From NCBI RefSeq assembly GCF_001636055.1, contig NZ_CP011789.1, positions 1,674,001-1,738,000 on the forward strand: 64,000 nt of DNA. Direction: 5' to 3'. Under the pieces are notes generated by a model. It was not told the DNA's origin. It saw only the letters and a program-made list of their open reading frames with translations, and did not search any database. Every line of letters starts with the position of its first letter. Within the stretch, counting starts at the first letter, position 1. The position numbers and the translations under genes were made by a program. Shown here one piece after another: positions 30,884-42,075 of the stretch. The stretch is from Pseudomonas putida (GTDB lineage: Bacteria; Pseudomonadota; Gammaproteobacteria; Pseudomonadales; Pseudomonadaceae).

Positions 30884-31362
30884 TGCGTCCGCGGATCATC
30901 GATCGCAGCGGCGATCAGGCATTCATGCAGTTGGCCCTGGAGCTGGCGGCTGAAGGCGCTTTGCTGGGGGAGGTGCCGGTAGGTGCGGTGCTGGTGCAGC
31001 AGGGGCAGGTGATCGGCCGAGGTTTCAACCGACCGATCACCGACAATGACCCCAGCGCCCACGCCGAAATGGTCGCCATTCGCGATGCAGCCAAGGCCGT
31101 CAACAACTATCGGCTGCCGGGCAGCACCCTGTACGTGACCCTCGAGCCCTGCAGCATGTGTGCGGGCCTGATCGTCCATTCGCGGATAGAGCGGGTGGTG
31201 TATGGGGCGCTGGAGCCCAAGGCGGGGGTGGTGCAGAGCCAGGGACAGTTCTTCACCCAGGGCTTCTTGAATCATCGGGTGTTGGTAGAGGGGGGCGTGC
31301 TGGCGCAGGAGTGCGGGCAGATTCTCAGCGATTTCTTCAAGGCGCGCCGGGCGAAAGCCTAG
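30883..31362 (+). CDS. tadA: tRNA-specific adenosine deaminase
   Basis: Deaminates A34 to inosine in tRNA-Arg(ACG), an essential function. The 159-residue zinc enzyme has the CDA signature HAEMVAIRDAAKA and PCSMCAGLIVHSRI, supplying His, Glu and two Cys. Its start overlaps the multicopper oxidase stop by one base, an odd partnership that is probably positional only. Confidence 0.95.
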   Translation: MRPRIIDRSGDQAFMQLALELAAEGALLGEVPVGAVLVQQGQVIGRGFNRPITDNDPSAHAEMVAIRDAAKAVNNYRLPGSTLYVTLEPCSMCAGLIVHSRIERVVYGALEPKAGVVQSQGQFFTQGFLNHRVLVEGGVLAQECGQILSDFFKARRAKA

Positions 31363-31372
31363 CTGACGCGAT

Positions 31373-31419
31373 CCCTGTAGGAGCAACTGTCTTGTTCAAA
31401 ATCTAAAGGCCAGCCCACC
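31373..31419. repeat. Single copy of the 46/47-bp REP-linked repeat unit
   Basis: CCCTGTAGGAGCAACTGTCT followed by TGTTCAAAATCTAAAGGCC matches the unit tandemly repeated at 55055-55379. It abuts a full REP in the same order as the end of that array. Confidence 0.8.
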
Positions 31420-31508
31420 CTGTGGGAGCGGGCTTGTCCCGCGATCACCGGCGTAGCCGGTGCCATGCATCGCGGTGTTCCTTTCGCGGGCAAGCCCGCT
31501 CCCACAGG
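31420..31508. repeat. REP pair between tadA and mltF
   Basis: CTGTGGGAGCGGGCTTGTCC and the inverted arm GGGCAAGCCCGCTCCCACAG enclose a small ACCGGC/GCCGGT hairpin. Convergent genes flank it, so it may aid termination. Confidence 0.85.
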
Positions 31509-31539
31509 GACCTGCGCTCCTGCAAAAGGAGCTGGGATG

Positions 31540-33045
<1,506 letters not shown>

Positions 33046-33257
33046 TTAGCTTGTCTGGTAGCGGGTTATGTGTTTGCGGGTGCTTGCCTTGGGAGGATTG
33101 CGCAGGTGGAAACCCCTCAGGCCAGCCTGCAGAATTCTGACCCCCAGGTCCGGTTCCACCGCCCGGCAGCATTGCCCTCTGGCGGGTGCCGAAAGCCGTC
33201 GAATTAGGCTAGAATGCACGGCCTCTAAGCACACCCCTTCCTGAGGCTGTCCCGACG

Positions 33258-36200
33258 ATGTTGATCCTGCGCGGCGCTCCTGCCCTTTCTGCCTTTCGCC
33301 ACGGTAAATTACTCGAGCAACTGAGCCAGAAAGTCCCCGCTGTTACTGGTTTGTATGCCGAATTCGCCCACTTCGCCGACGTCGACGGCGAGCTGACCGC
33401 CGACCAGCAGCAGGTGCTGGGCCGTCTGCTCAAGTACGGCCCGAGCGTGCCGGTACAGGAGCCGAGCGGCCGCCTGTTCCTGGTCGTGCCGCGCCTGGGC
33501 ACCATTTCGCCCTGGGCCTCCAAGGCCAGCGACATCGCCCATAACTGCGGCCTGCAGTCGATCCAGCGCCTGGAGCGCGGCATCGCCTACTACGTGGCCG
33601 GCTCGCTCAGCGACGCCGACGTCGCGCAGGTGTCCGCCGAACTGCACGATCGCATGACCCAGCGCGTGCTGACTCAGCTGGAGCAGGCCGCAGACCTGTT
33701 CAGCCACGCCCAGCCCAAGCCGATGACCTCGGTCGACATTCTCGCAGGTGGCCGCGCCGCCCTGGCCCAGGCCAACGTCGACCTGGGCCTGGCCCTGGCC
33801 GAAGACGAGATCGACTACCTGGTCAACGCTTTCCAGGGGCTCAAGCGCAACCCGAACGACATCGAGCTGATGATGTTCGCCCAGGCCAACTCCGAGCACT
33901 GCCGCCACAAGATCTTCAACGCCAGTTGGGACATCGACGGCCAGGCTCAGGAAAAGAGCCTGTTCGGCATGATCAAGAACACCTACCAGATGCACAACGA
34001 AGGCGTGCTGTCGGCTTACAAGGACAATGCCTCGGTGATCGTCGGCAACGTCGCCGGCCGCTTCTTCCCGAATCCTGAAACCCGCCAGTACGGTGCGGTG
34101 CAGGAGCCGGTGCACATCCTGATGAAGGTCGAGACGCACAACCACCCGACCGCCATCGCTCCGTTCTCCGGCGCCTCCACCGGCTCCGGCGGCGAAATCC
34201 GCGACGAAGGCGCCACCGGCCGTGGCGCCAAGCCCAAGGCCGGCCTGACCGGCTTCACCGTGTCCAACCTGCGCATCCCGGGCTTCGAACAGCCATGGGA
34301 GCAGGCCTACGGCAAGCCTGAGCGCATCGTCGACGCCCTCGACATCATGATCGAAGGCCCGCTGGGCGGCGCCGCGTTCAACAACGAATTCGGTCGTCCG
34401 GCCCTGACCGGCTACTTCCGTACCTTCGAGCAGAGCATCAACACCCCGCACGGTGAAGAAGTACGCGGCTACCACAAGCCGATCATGCTCGCCGGCGGCA
34501 TGGGCAACATCCGTGAAGACCACGTGCAGAAGGGCGAGATCACCGTCGGCGCCAAGCTGATCGTGCTCGGCGGCCCGGCCATGCTGATCGGCCTGGGCGG
34601 CGGCGCTGCCTCGTCGGTGGCCACCGGTGCCAGCTCGGCTGACCTGGACTTCGCCTCGGTCCAGCGCGAAAACCCGGAAATGGAGCGCCGTTGCCAGGAA
34701 GTCATCGACCGCTGCTGGCAGCTGGGCGACGACAACCCGATCGCCTTCATCCACGACGTCGGCGCCGGCGGCATCTCCAACGCCTTCCCGGAACTGGTCA
34801 ACGACGGTGGCCGCGGTGGTCGCTTCGAGCTGCGCAACGTGCCCAACGACGAGCCAGGCATGGCCCCGCACGAAATCTGGAGCAACGAATCGCAGGAGCG
34901 CTACGTGCTGGCCGTCAGCGCTGTCGACTTCGAGCGTTTCAAGGCCATCTGCGAGCGTGAGCGCTGCCCGTTCGCCGTGGTCGGCGAAGCCACCGAAGAA
35001 CAGCACCTGACCGTCACCGACAGCCACTTCGACAACACCCCGGTCGACATGCCGCTCGACGTGCTGCTGGGCAAACCGCCACGCATGCACCGCTCGGTCA
35101 CCCGCGAAGCCGAGCTGGGCGATGATTTCGACCCGAGCGAGCTGGACCTGGACACCGCCGTACAGCGCGTGCTGAGCCACCCGGCCGTGGCCAGCAAGAG
35201 CTTCCTGATCACCATCGGTGACCGCACCATCACCGGCCTGGTCGCCCGCGACCAGATGGTCGGCCCGTGGCAGGTACCGGTGGCCGACTGCGCCGTCACC
35301 GCCACCAGTTTCGATGTCTACACCGGCGAAGCCATGGCCATGGGCGAGCGGACTCCGCTGGCACTGCTGGATGCCCCGGCATCCGGGCGCATGGCCATCG
35401 GCGAAACCATCACCAACCTGGCCGCCTCGCGCATCGACAAGCTGTCCGACATCAAGCTGTCGGCCAACTGGATGTCCGCTGCCGGCCACCCAGGTGAAGA
35501 CGCGCGCCTGTACGACACCGTCAAGGCTGTCGGCATGGAGCTGTGCCCCGAGCTGGGCATCACCATCCCGGTCGGCAAAGACTCGATGTCGATGAAGACC
35601 AAGTGGAGCGAAGAGGGCGTCGAGAAGAGCGTCACCTCGCCGATGTCGCTGATCATCACAGGCTTCGCCCCGGTCACTGACATCCGCAAGACCCTGACCC
35701 CGCAACTGCGCATGGACAAGGGCGAGACCGACCTCATCCTGATCGACCTGGGCCGCGGCAAGAACCGCATGGGCGCCTCGATCCTGGCCCAGACCTACGG
35801 CAAGATCGCAGCCCAGGCGCCGGACGTCGACGACGCCGAAGACCTCAAGGCGTTCTTCGCCGTGATCCAGGGTCTGAACGCCGACGGTCATCTGCTGGCC
35901 TACCACGACCGTTCCGACGGCGGCCTGGTCACCACCGTGCTGGAAATGGCCTTCGCCGGCCATTGCGGCCTCGACCTGCAACTCGATCCGCTGACCGACA
36001 GCAAGGGCGACGTCCCGGCCATCCTCTTCAACGAAGAGCTGGGTGCGGTCATCCAGGTTCGCCAGGACGCCACGCCGGACGTACTGGCCCAGTTCAGCGC
36101 CGCCGGCCTGGGCGAGGAGTGCGTCGCGGTGATCGGCAAGCCGGTCAACAACGGTGAGGTGTCCATCAGCCTGAACGGCGAAGTGCTGTTCGACGATGAC

Positions 36201-37157
36201 CGCCGCATGCTGCAGCGCCAGTGGGCCGAGACCAGCTATCAGATCCAGCGCCTGCGCGACAACGCCGACTGCGCCGACCAGGAGTTCGATGTCCTGCTCG
36301 AAGAGGACAATCCAGGCCTGTCGGTCAAGCTCGGCTACGACGTCAACGAAGACGTTGCCGCGCCCTACATCAAGAAGGGTGTGCGTCCGCAAGTGGCGAT
36401 CCTGCGTGAGCAGGGCGTCAACGGCCAGGTCGAGATGGCTGCAGCCTTCGACCGTGCAGGCTTTGCCGCGATCGACGTGCACATGAGCGACATCCTCGCC
36501 GGTCGCGTCGACTTCGAAGCCTTCAAGGGGCTGGTCGCCTGTGGTGGCTTCTCCTACGGCGACGTACTGGGCGCCGGTGAAGGCTGGGCCAAGTCGGCGC
36601 TGTTCAACAGCCGTGCCCGCGATGCCTTCCAGGCCTTCTTCGAGCGTACCGACAGCTTCGCCCTGGGCGTGTGCAACGGTTGCCAGATGATGTCCAACCT
36701 GCACGAGCTGATCCCGGGCACCGAGTACTGGCCGCACTTCGTGCGCAACCGCTCGGAGCAGTTCGAAGCGCGTGTAGCCATGGTCGAGGTGCAGAAGTCC
36801 AACTCGATCTTCCTGCAGGGCATGGCCGGTTCGCGCATGCCGATCGCCATCGCCCACGGTGAAGGCCATGCCGAGTTCGCCAGCGAAGAGGCACTGCTGG
36901 AAGCCGACCTGTCCGGTTGCGTGGCCCTGCGTTTCGTCGACAACCACGGCAAGGTCACCGAGCAGTATCCGGCCAACCCGAACGGTTCGCCACGGGGCAT
37001 CACCGGCCTCACCAGCCGCGACGGTCGCGTCACCATCATGATGCCGCACCCTGAGCGTGTGTTCCGTGCCGTGCAGAACTCCTGGCGTCCGGATGAGTGG
37101 CAGGAAGACGCTGCGCTGATGCGCATGTTCCGCAACGCGCGGGTGTGGGTGAACTAA
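33258..37157 (+). CDS. purL: Phosphoribosylformylglycinamidine synthase
   Basis: Makes FGAM from FGAR, glutamine and ATP in purine synthesis. At 1299 residues it is the large single-chain form. It has an N-terminal PurS-like domain, a linker, the FGAM synthetase core ([25 protein letters not shown]) and a C-terminal class I glutaminase with nucleophile in [11 protein letters not shown] and [11 protein letters not shown] 33258 gives [18 protein letters not shown]. The 260-base gap from mltF probably holds divergent promoters; TAGAAT near 33207 is a possible -10. Confidence 0.97.
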   Translation: MLILRGAPALSAFRHGKLLEQLSQKVPAVTGLYAEFAHFADVDGELTADQQQVLGRLLKYGPSVPVQEPSGRLFLVVPRLGTISPWASKASDIAHNCGLQSIQRLERGIAYYVAGSLSDADVAQVSAELHDRMTQRVLTQLEQAADLFSHAQPKPMTSVDILAGGRAALAQANVDLGLALAEDEIDYLVNAFQGLKRNPNDIELMMFAQANSEHCRHKIFNASWDIDGQAQEKSLFGMIKNTYQMHNEGVLSAYKDNASVIVGNVAGRFFPNPETRQYGAVQEPVHILMKVETHNHPTAIAPFSGASTGSGGEIRDEGATGRGAKPKAGLTGFTVSNLRIPGFEQPWEQAYGKPERIVDALDIMIEGPLGGAAFNNEFGRPALTGYFRTFEQSINTPHGEEVRGYHKPIMLAGGMGNIREDHVQKGEITVGAKLIVLGGPAMLIGLGGGAASSVATGASSADLDFASVQRENPEMERRCQEVIDRCWQLGDDNPIAFIHDVGAGGISNAFPELVNDGGRGGRFELRNVPNDEPGMAPHEIWSNESQERYVLAVSAVDFERFKAICERERCPFAVVGEATEEQHLTVTDSHFDNTPVDMPLDVLLGKPPRMHRSVTREAELGDDFDPSELDLDTAVQRVLSHPAVASKSFLITIGDRTITGLVARDQMVGPWQVPVADCAVTATSFDVYTGEAMAMGERTPLALLDAPASGRMAIGETITNLAASRIDKLSDIKLSANWMSAAGHPGEDARLYDTVKAVGMELCPELGITIPVGKDSMSMKTKWSEEGVEKSVTSPMSLIITGFAPVTDIRKTLTPQLRMDKGETDLILIDLGRGKNRMGASILAQTYGKIAAQAPDVDDAEDLKAFFAVIQGLNADGHLLAYHDRSDGGLVTTVLEMAFAGHCGLDLQLDPLTDSKGDVPAILFNEELGAVIQVRQDATPDVLAQFSAAGLGEECVAVIGKPVNNGEVSISLNGEVLFDDDRRMLQRQWAETSYQIQRLRDNADCADQEFDVLLEEDNPGLSVKLGYDVNEDVAAPYIKKGVRPQVAILREQGVNGQVEMAAAFDRAGFAAIDVHMSDILAGRVDFEAFKGLVACGGFSYGDVLGAGEGWAKSALFNSRARDAFQAFFERTDSFALGVCNGCQMMSNLHELIPGTEYWPHFVRNRSEQFEARVAMVEVQKSNSIFLQGMAGSRMPIAIAHGEGHAEFASEEALLEADLSGCVALRFVDNHGKVTEQYPANPNGSPRGITGLTSRDGRVTIMMPHPERVFRAVQNSWRPDEWQEDAALMRMFRNARVWVN

Positions 37158-37160
37158 GCG

Positions 37161-37472
37161 GTGCACAAGCTCGCCTTCTTCGTCCCCGCCAGCCATGTCG
37201 AGGTGGTCAAGGCCGCCGTGTTCGCCGCTGGAGGCGGACGTATCGGTGACTACGACCACTGTGCCTGGCAGACACTTGGCCAGGGTCAGTTCCGCCCGTT
37301 GGATGGCAGCCAGCCATTCCTCGGGCAGGTGGGCCAGGTCGAGGTGGTGGAGGAGTGGAAGGTGGAGCTGGTGGTGGCCGATGAGCAGGTTCGCCAGGTG
37401 GTCGCCGCATTGAAGCAGAGCCACCCTTATGAAACGCCGGCGTATGAGGTCTGGCCTTTGCTGGACATCTGA
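37161..37472 (+). CDS. Short NIF3-like protein (YqfO insert-domain type)
   Basis: The 103-residue protein corresponds to the small PII-like insert domain found inside longer NIF3/YqfO proteins. Readable blocks are HKLAFFVPASHVEVVKAAVF, GAGGGRIGDYDHCAWQT-like sequence and HPYETPAYEVW. The role is unknown; the family is often called NGG1p-interacting factor. The start is GTG, 3 bases after purL, so the two genes are probably co-transcribed. Confidence 0.85.
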   Translation: MHKLAFFVPASHVEVVKAAVFAAGGGRIGDYDHCAWQTLGQGQFRPLDGSQPFLGQVGQVEVVEEWKVELVVADEQVRQVVAALKQSHPYETPAYEVWPLLDI

Positions 37473-37500
37473 GTGCGCTGAAATTGTGCTGCTGCAAATC

Positions 37501-37533
37501 GACAAGCCCCGGCAGTCTTCTGCCGGGGCTTGT
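37501..37533. terminator. Strong bidirectional hairpin
   Basis: GACAAGCCCCGGCAG and its perfect complement form a 15-bp stem with loop TCTT (plus-strand reading), between the convergent NIF3-like and HET-C-like genes. Confidence 0.85.
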
Positions 37534-37547
37534 CGTTTCTACAGGTT

Positions 37548-39569
37548 TTAACTGAACAGCCCTTTCAGACGTTCCCAGGCGCTTTCATCCACCGCTGGCG
37601 CCTCATGATCGTGGTTGAGCGCTTCGAAGACAGCAGGGTCGCTGGATTTCTGGATTTCCTTGGGATGCTCGCTTGCCCATTTGCTGACCAGTTCGTCCTG
37701 CCATTCGCTGTCATTGGGGTGGGTAAAGTAGCTACGCGCTATCTTGACCGGATCGCGCAACCGCCCCCCCTCCCAGTATTTGAACATGGCGAAACCGACA
37801 TCGCGCACTGCAACCCGGGCCATCAGGGTGGCCAGGGTATGCAGCGGATGCACGTCATGGTCCTTGGCAAGCTGGGAGTGGGTCGGATTGGTCGAGCCGG
37901 TGAGCATGGGATTGCCCATTCTGTACGTCTGGATATCGTCGACCGAGTTGCCGATCAGGTTGAGGATGGCCCGGTAGCCAACCTTGGGCAGGTCGGTTGC
38001 AAGGCGCAGCGGTGAGCCCGTGATCCAGGAAATGCGCCTCGCCACATTGAACCCTGGGAGGTCCGCCAACGTGTCGCGAACTTCCAGTGCGGTGTTCAGG
38101 TATTCCTGCCACTGCGGATCGGGGTGGTCCTGAAGCAGGATCAGCAGCGCCAGTTCAGTGTCCGAGCGCTGCCCTGGCGTGATGTTCTCGAAGTCGCCGG
38201 AGGGGGCGAAGAGTGCATTGGCCATCGGCTCGGCCAGGCTGGCTATCACATCGCTGCCGGCGAACATGCCGGTGACGATGGGCCAGCCGTGCTTGCAGTC
38301 GGCTTGTGCGGTCCAGGTCAGTACCGTGTCGTGACCCTGCTTGTGCAGGCTCAATTCGGCGTAGTTGGAGTGGGCGAAGTAATCTTCCAGCACGTGCAGT
38401 GCTGCACCGAATTCGCGCAGGCCCTCAGGGGTCGGGCCCGCCGCCATTGCCTCGCGTAGTCGTTCGCACATGTAATCGACCGAACTGAAGATGTGGCGCT
38501 TCATGGACGTATTCGGATCGACCTGCAACCGCGGATCGTCCTGTGCGACAGGCGGCTCGAAGTCTGCATCGATGGTGCTTGGATCAGTCGCTGACGGGTT
38601 GGGGTTGTAGGGATTGTCGATGTGCTCGGTAGGACGATACACCCCGAGCATCTGCGGTGTGACCATGTAGTGCGCGCGCTCTTGCGGCGTGGATTGCAGG
38701 CTGGGAAATGCCTTGAGCGCGAGCAGGTCTACGAGTTGGGTCAGGACTTTCCGGGAGAGCTTGCGCGGGAACTCTTTGGGCGCGTTCTCGGCGCGGACCA
38801 GCTTGGGATCGAGCAACTGCGAGTAGTCGCGCAACCAGTTGCCGAAATAGATCGCCTTGCGTTGTTGCTCATTGAACCCGGCGTACTTGAGGTCTTCCTC
38901 GATCGACTCGTGCCCCCAGGACATTTCAGGGTTTTTCTTGTCGCCCTTGCCCGCAGAAAAGCCCTCGGTGCTGCCTTCATTGGTGTTGGCGCGTTGCGCA
39001 TGTTCATCCTGGCTCTGGCGGATGAACAGACGCATGGCCTGGTCATCGGCTCGCAGGGTGATGGTTCGGCCTGCTTCGGTCAGTTGGGCGATCTGCAGCT
39101 CCCCGCTTGGGCCTGACTCCATGCAACCGATCAGGTAGGCGAAGCGCGCACCTTCCTCGAGTTCTGCATCCTCGGCGATCGAGGCAAAGCCATCGTCCAG
39201 GCCTTTCGCGAAGTCTTGGCGCAGAAGGTTGTCCAGGTGATGACCGAACTCGTGCAGCAGGATGGTCGCCAGTTCACAGGCCGCCTGTGGCTGCAGCATC
39301 GCGGTAGCGATCACCTCGGGGTGCAGGTGGATGATACGCGTGGCAGTGTCGTAGCAGGCTTTGCCTGCCACCTGTGGGTTCACCTGGTGTACAGGGTTGC
39401 TCAGCGTGCCGTCGCGCAGTGCGTCCTGCAACTGCTGGTAGCAACTGTCTGGCAGGTCGTCACCGAACACAGGGATGAGCATTTCGCGGAAGGCCTGTGC
39501 TGAGAGTGGCCGGCTGATTTCGGTGAGTCGATCAAGAGCGAAGCGGGTGTGCAGGCGTAGTGGGATCAT
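37548..39569 (-). CDS. Large protein with HExxH zincin motif and HET-C-like domain
   Basis: The 673-residue protein has two recognisable parts. Residues about 100-140 hold a zincin metallopeptidase motif LLHEFGHHLDNLL. From about residue 235 comes a HET-C-like region with the hallmark FGNWLRDYSQLLDP and later GAALHVLEDYFAHSNYAEL, a His/Asp pattern shared by HET-C and zinc-phospholipase-like folds. HET-C domains function in fungal incompatibility and occur in bacterial effector proteins; this match is from memory. There is no signal peptide or membrane segment. It lies downstream of tatABC on the same strand, 85 bases after tatC. Its start codon ends a perfect 14-bp stem, and no good ribosome site is visible. 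No obvious immunity gene adjoins. Confidence 0.7.
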   Translation of the reverse strand: MIPLRLHTRFALDRLTEISRPLSAQAFREMLIPVFGDDLPDSCYQQLQDALRDGTLSNPVHQVNPQVAGKACYDTATRIIHLHPEVIATAMLQPQAACELATILLHEFGHHLDNLLRQDFAKGLDDGFASIAEDAELEEGARFAYLIGCMESGPSGELQIAQLTEAGRTITLRADDQAMRLFIRQSQDEHAQRANTNEGSTEGFSAGKGDKKNPEMSWGHESIEEDLKYAGFNEQQRKAIYFGNWLRDYSQLLDPKLVRAENAPKEFPRKLSRKVLTQLVDLLALKAFPSLQSTPQERAHYMVTPQMLGVYRPTEHIDNPYNPNPSATDPSTIDADFEPPVAQDDPRLQVDPNTSMKRHIFSSVDYMCERLREAMAAGPTPEGLREFGAALHVLEDYFAHSNYAELSLHKQGHDTVLTWTAQADCKHGWPIVTGMFAGSDVIASLAEPMANALFAPSGDFENITPGQRSDTELALLILLQDHPDPQWQEYLNTALEVRDTLADLPGFNVARRISWITGSPLRLATDLPKVGYRAILNLIGNSVDDIQTYRMGNPMLTGSTNPTHSQLAKDHDVHPLHTLATLMARVAVRDVGFAMFKYWEGGRLRDPVKIARSYFTHPNDSEWQDELVSKWASEHPKEIQKSSDPAVFEALNHDHEAPAVDESAWERLKGLFS

Positions 39570-39605
39570 GCTGGGGACTCATCAATTGACGGAGTCCCCA
39601 GCATG
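39567..39605. promoter_or_regulatory. Perfect 14-bp inverted repeat ending in a start codon
   Basis: CATGCTGGGGACTC and its exact complement enclose 11 bases. On the minus-strand mRNA the ATG of the HET-C-like gene is the last three bases of the 3' arm, so folding would bury the start. It could also terminate tatABC transcription. The rest of the gap to tatC is about 50 bases with no gene. Confidence 0.8.
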
Positions 39606-39654
39606 TGAGCCGCGTGGTGCAAGAGGGAGCAGGCAACGCCTCCCGCTGTAGGCG

Positions 39655-40398
39655 CTACGAAAGGCGGGTGCGGTTTTGAAGGGACCCGCAGGCCAGCAGG
39701 CCGATCTCGAACAGCAACCACATCGGGATGGCGAGCATGGTCTGGGAAAACACGTCAGGAGGCGTGAGGATCATACCGGCCACGAAACAGCCGACGATCA
39801 CGTAGGGCCGGCTACGGCGCAAGCTGGCAACATCGGTCAGGCCTGCCCAGACCACGATGAAGGTTGCCACCGGAATTTCGAATGCCAGGCCGAATGCCAG
39901 GAACAGGGCGAGAATGAAGTCCAGGTACTGGCTGATGTCGGTCATCATTGCCACGCCTTCGGGGGTCACGCTGGCGAAGAAGCCGAACATCATCGGAAAC
40001 ACCAGGAAGAACGCGAACGCCATGCCGCCGTAGAACAGCAGGATGCTCGACACCAGCAGCGGCAGTGCTATGCGTTTCTCCCGCCGATACAGCCCCGGCG
40101 CGATGAAGCCCCAAGCCTGATGCAGCAGCACTGGCATGCTGATGAACAGCGCGCACATGGCCGTCAGCTTGAAGGGCGTGAGAAACGGCGAGGTGACGCT
40201 GGTTGCGATCATGCTCGCGCCCTCGGGCAGGAAGCGGCGCAGCGGCTCGGAGACCAGGGTGTAGAGGGTCTGGGCGAAGGGGAACAACACAGCGAACGCC
40301 AGGGCGATGGCCAGCAGGCACCGCACCAGGCGCTTGCGCACGTCTCGCAGGTGTTCGGTCAGCGGCACTGCCGACCTTCCGTGGACAGCGAAGCTCAT
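39655..40398 (-). CDS. tatC: Twin-arginine translocase subunit TatC
   Basis: The 247-residue protein has six membrane segments and recognises twin-arginine signals with TatB. Family features are the N-terminal [14 protein letters not shown] region, the FLTPFKL segment, and [22 protein letters not shown]. It ends a compact tatA-tatB-tatC operon and overlaps tatB by 4 bases. I recall a second tat locus elsewhere in P. putida. This copy lies beside two Tat lipoprotein genes and a type II secretion cluster. Confidence 0.95.
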   Translation of the reverse strand: MSFAVHGRSAVPLTEHLRDVRKRLVRCLLAIALAFAVLFPFAQTLYTLVSEPLRRFLPEGASMIATSVTSPFLTPFKLTAMCALFISMPVLLHQAWGFIAPGLYRREKRIALPLLVSSILLFYGGMAFAFFLVFPMMFGFFASVTPEGVAMMTDISQYLDFILALFLAFGLAFEIPVATFIVVWAGLTDVASLRRSRPYVIVGCFVAGMILTPPDVFSQTMLAIPMWLLFEIGLLACGSLQNRTRLS

Positions 40399-40658
40399 GA
40401 TGTACGTTCCCTGGCGGGTGCTTCATCGAGGCTGACACCCTGGCGGATGTCCTGCTCCAGTTTGCGCAGCGCCGCATCGTCCAGGGCTGGCATGTCGATT
40501 TCCCGCTCGACCTGGGCGCGCAGCATATTCATTGCCTGCCGCGCCTGCCCAAGACCGCGCCCGACGGTGCGCATCGCCACCGGCAGGCGTTCGGGCCCCA
40601 GGACCAGCAGAGCGACGACGCCAACCAGTAGCAGTTCGCTGAAACCGATCTCGAACAT
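40395..40658 (-). CDS. tatB: Twin-arginine translocase subunit TatB
   Basis: The 87-residue protein has the TatB N-terminus [20 protein letters not shown] (one membrane helix), then [16 protein letters not shown] and an amphipathic charged helix. It is shorter than the housekeeping TatB of many gamma-proteobacteria, whose C-tail is longer. It overlaps tatA and tatC. Confidence 0.93.
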   Translation of the reverse strand: MFEIGFSELLLVGVVALLVLGPERLPVAMRTVGRGLGQARQAMNMLRAQVEREIDMPALDDAALRKLEQDIRQGVSLDEAPARERTS

Positions 40659-40861
40659 CAGCCTTGGCGATCCGTTGGCTGCTGCTGTTGAACCTGTGCG
40701 TTGGGTGATGCGCTGCTGTTGTCGTCACCGCCCATCGACTTGCGAAAACCCTGGATCGCTTCGCCGACATCGCTGCCCAGGCCTTTGAGGCGCTTGGTGC
40801 CGAACAGCAGGAAAACGATCAGCAGCACGATCACCAGTTGCCAGATGCCTATACCGCCCAT
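40658..40861 (-). CDS. tatA: Twin-arginine translocase subunit TatA
   Basis: The 67-residue pore-forming subunit has an N-terminal helix [19 protein letters not shown], the conserved hinge [17 protein letters not shown] and an acidic, Gln-rich tail. ATG at 40861 has AGGAGT upstream (minus strand). It is divergent from gspK. Confidence 0.95.
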   Translation of the reverse strand: MGGIGIWQLVIVLLIVFLLFGTKRLKGLGSDVGEAIQGFRKSMGGDDNSSASPNAQVQQQQPTDRQG

Positions 40862-41008
40862 GTGCGAGAACTCCTGTAAGGTCATGAAAAGGAAGGCCAA
40901 TCCTGCCTGCTTCAGATGACGCCAACGTGACTGTCGGGAAACGTTGCCATGTGCTTGCAACACGCACCGTGTTGACTGGCGCCTCCACGGATGACGAGGC
41001 GCGGTGCA
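40862..41008. other. Divergent tatA-gspK intergenic region
   Basis: About 147 bases. On the minus strand, GTCAC and GTCAT at about 40917-40932 lie 11 bases apart, a weak match to two Pho-box units. This is suggestive but not convincing on its own. No other gene is seen. Confidence 0.3.
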
Positions 41009-41971
41009 ATGGGTGGTGGGCGACAACAGGGTGCAGCGTTGCTGATGGTGATGGTGGCGCTGGCGATGCTTGCGGCCGGCCTGGCCTGGCTGGTGGAGGA
41101 GGGGCGTCGGCAGGTCGATGAGACGCGCTTGCTGCGCCAGCGCGTGCAGGTGCGGGCGATGGAGCAGGCTGGCCTTGCCTATGCCAGCCAGGCCCTGCGC
41201 GATCCGACCTGGCGCGCCAGTCCCCTGTTCTGGCAGGCCCTGCGCGGCCAGGCGCTGGAGTATGACTTTGGTGCAGGCAAGGCGCGCCTGCAGGTGCGCG
41301 ACCAGCACACCTGCTTCAACGTCAATGCCTTGCTGGGGGAAGACGCCGAGCGTGCCGAGCGCCAGTTGCGTCGATTGCTCGGCGACGACATGGCTGCCGA
41401 GCGATTGGTCGACGCCCTGGCCGATTGGCTGGACGCTGACAGCGACACCCGCCTGCAAGGTGCCGAGAGCGGCCAGTACCTGCGCCAGCAGCCACCACGT
41501 CTGGCGGCCAACCAGGCGATGCTCGACCCGAGCGAGTTGAACCTGCTGCTGGAGCCCGATGCCGGGCGCCAGGGGCGCTATCCGATGCTGTGCGCATTGC
41601 CGCAGACCAGCGGTTGGCGGCTCAATGCCAATGCCTTGAACCTGGAGCACCTGCCGTTGTTGGAGGCGCTCTACGAGGGGCATTTTTCCCGCTCGCTGCT
41701 CAGCCGGATCATCACCAATCGGCCGGCGTCGGGTTATGTCGATGCGGGAGGGTTACGCCAGGCACTGGGCGCTTTGGATGACGAGAGCTTTGCTCGGTTG
41801 AGCGAGGGATTGTTACTCAACAGCGGGTTCTTCCTGTTGCAGCTTTCGTTCGAGGAAGACGGGCGAGTGGTGCGCAGCCAGTTTCAGGTCGAGGCGTTGG
41901 GGGTGGTGCAGTGGCATGCGCGGGTGCCGGCGCAACAGGTTCGGATTCGCGGGCGCGAGCCAGTGTTCTAG
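41009..41971 (+). CDS. gspK: Type II secretion minor pseudopilin GspK
   Basis: The largest minor pseudopilin, at the tip of the pseudopilus. Start ATG 41009 gives a short leader, then [21 protein letters not shown], with prepilin cleavage after GRQQG. GspK lacks the Glu+5 of other pseudopilins, as here. GspK blocks include [26 protein letters not shown] and [16 protein letters not shown] lies 9 bases upstream; ATG 40991 is an alternative. It is separated from the rest of the gsp genes by phoX. Confidence 0.9.
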   Translation: MGGGRQQGAALLMVMVALAMLAAGLAWLVEEGRRQVDETRLLRQRVQVRAMEQAGLAYASQALRDPTWRASPLFWQALRGQALEYDFGAGKARLQVRDQHTCFNVNALLGEDAERAERQLRRLLGDDMAAERLVDALADWLDADSDTRLQGAESGQYLRQQPPRLAANQAMLDPSELNLLLEPDAGRQGRYPMLCALPQTSGWRLNANALNLEHLPLLEALYEGHFSRSLLSRIITNRPASGYVDAGGLRQALGALDDESFARLSEGLLLNSGFFLLQLSFEEDGRVVRSQFQVEALGVVQWHARVPAQQVRIRGREPVF

Positions 41972-42075
41972 CGTTCAAGCTCCGCAGCCAGATGGGGCCG
42001 CAAGGCGGCCCCCGGCGATGGTGAGCTGGGCAGGCAATCCGCGGGCTTTGAGCACCGCGGACTACAGGCTCCGGA

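Noticed and set aside
33309..37505. Very long open frame antisense to purL (about 1400 codons)
   Set aside because: It mirrors purL codon bias in GC-rich DNA, has no family motifs, no ribosome site, and a composition typical of shadow frames.
40916..40933. Pho box upstream of tatA
   Set aside because: Only two weak units at the correct spacing; not strong enough to list as a site.
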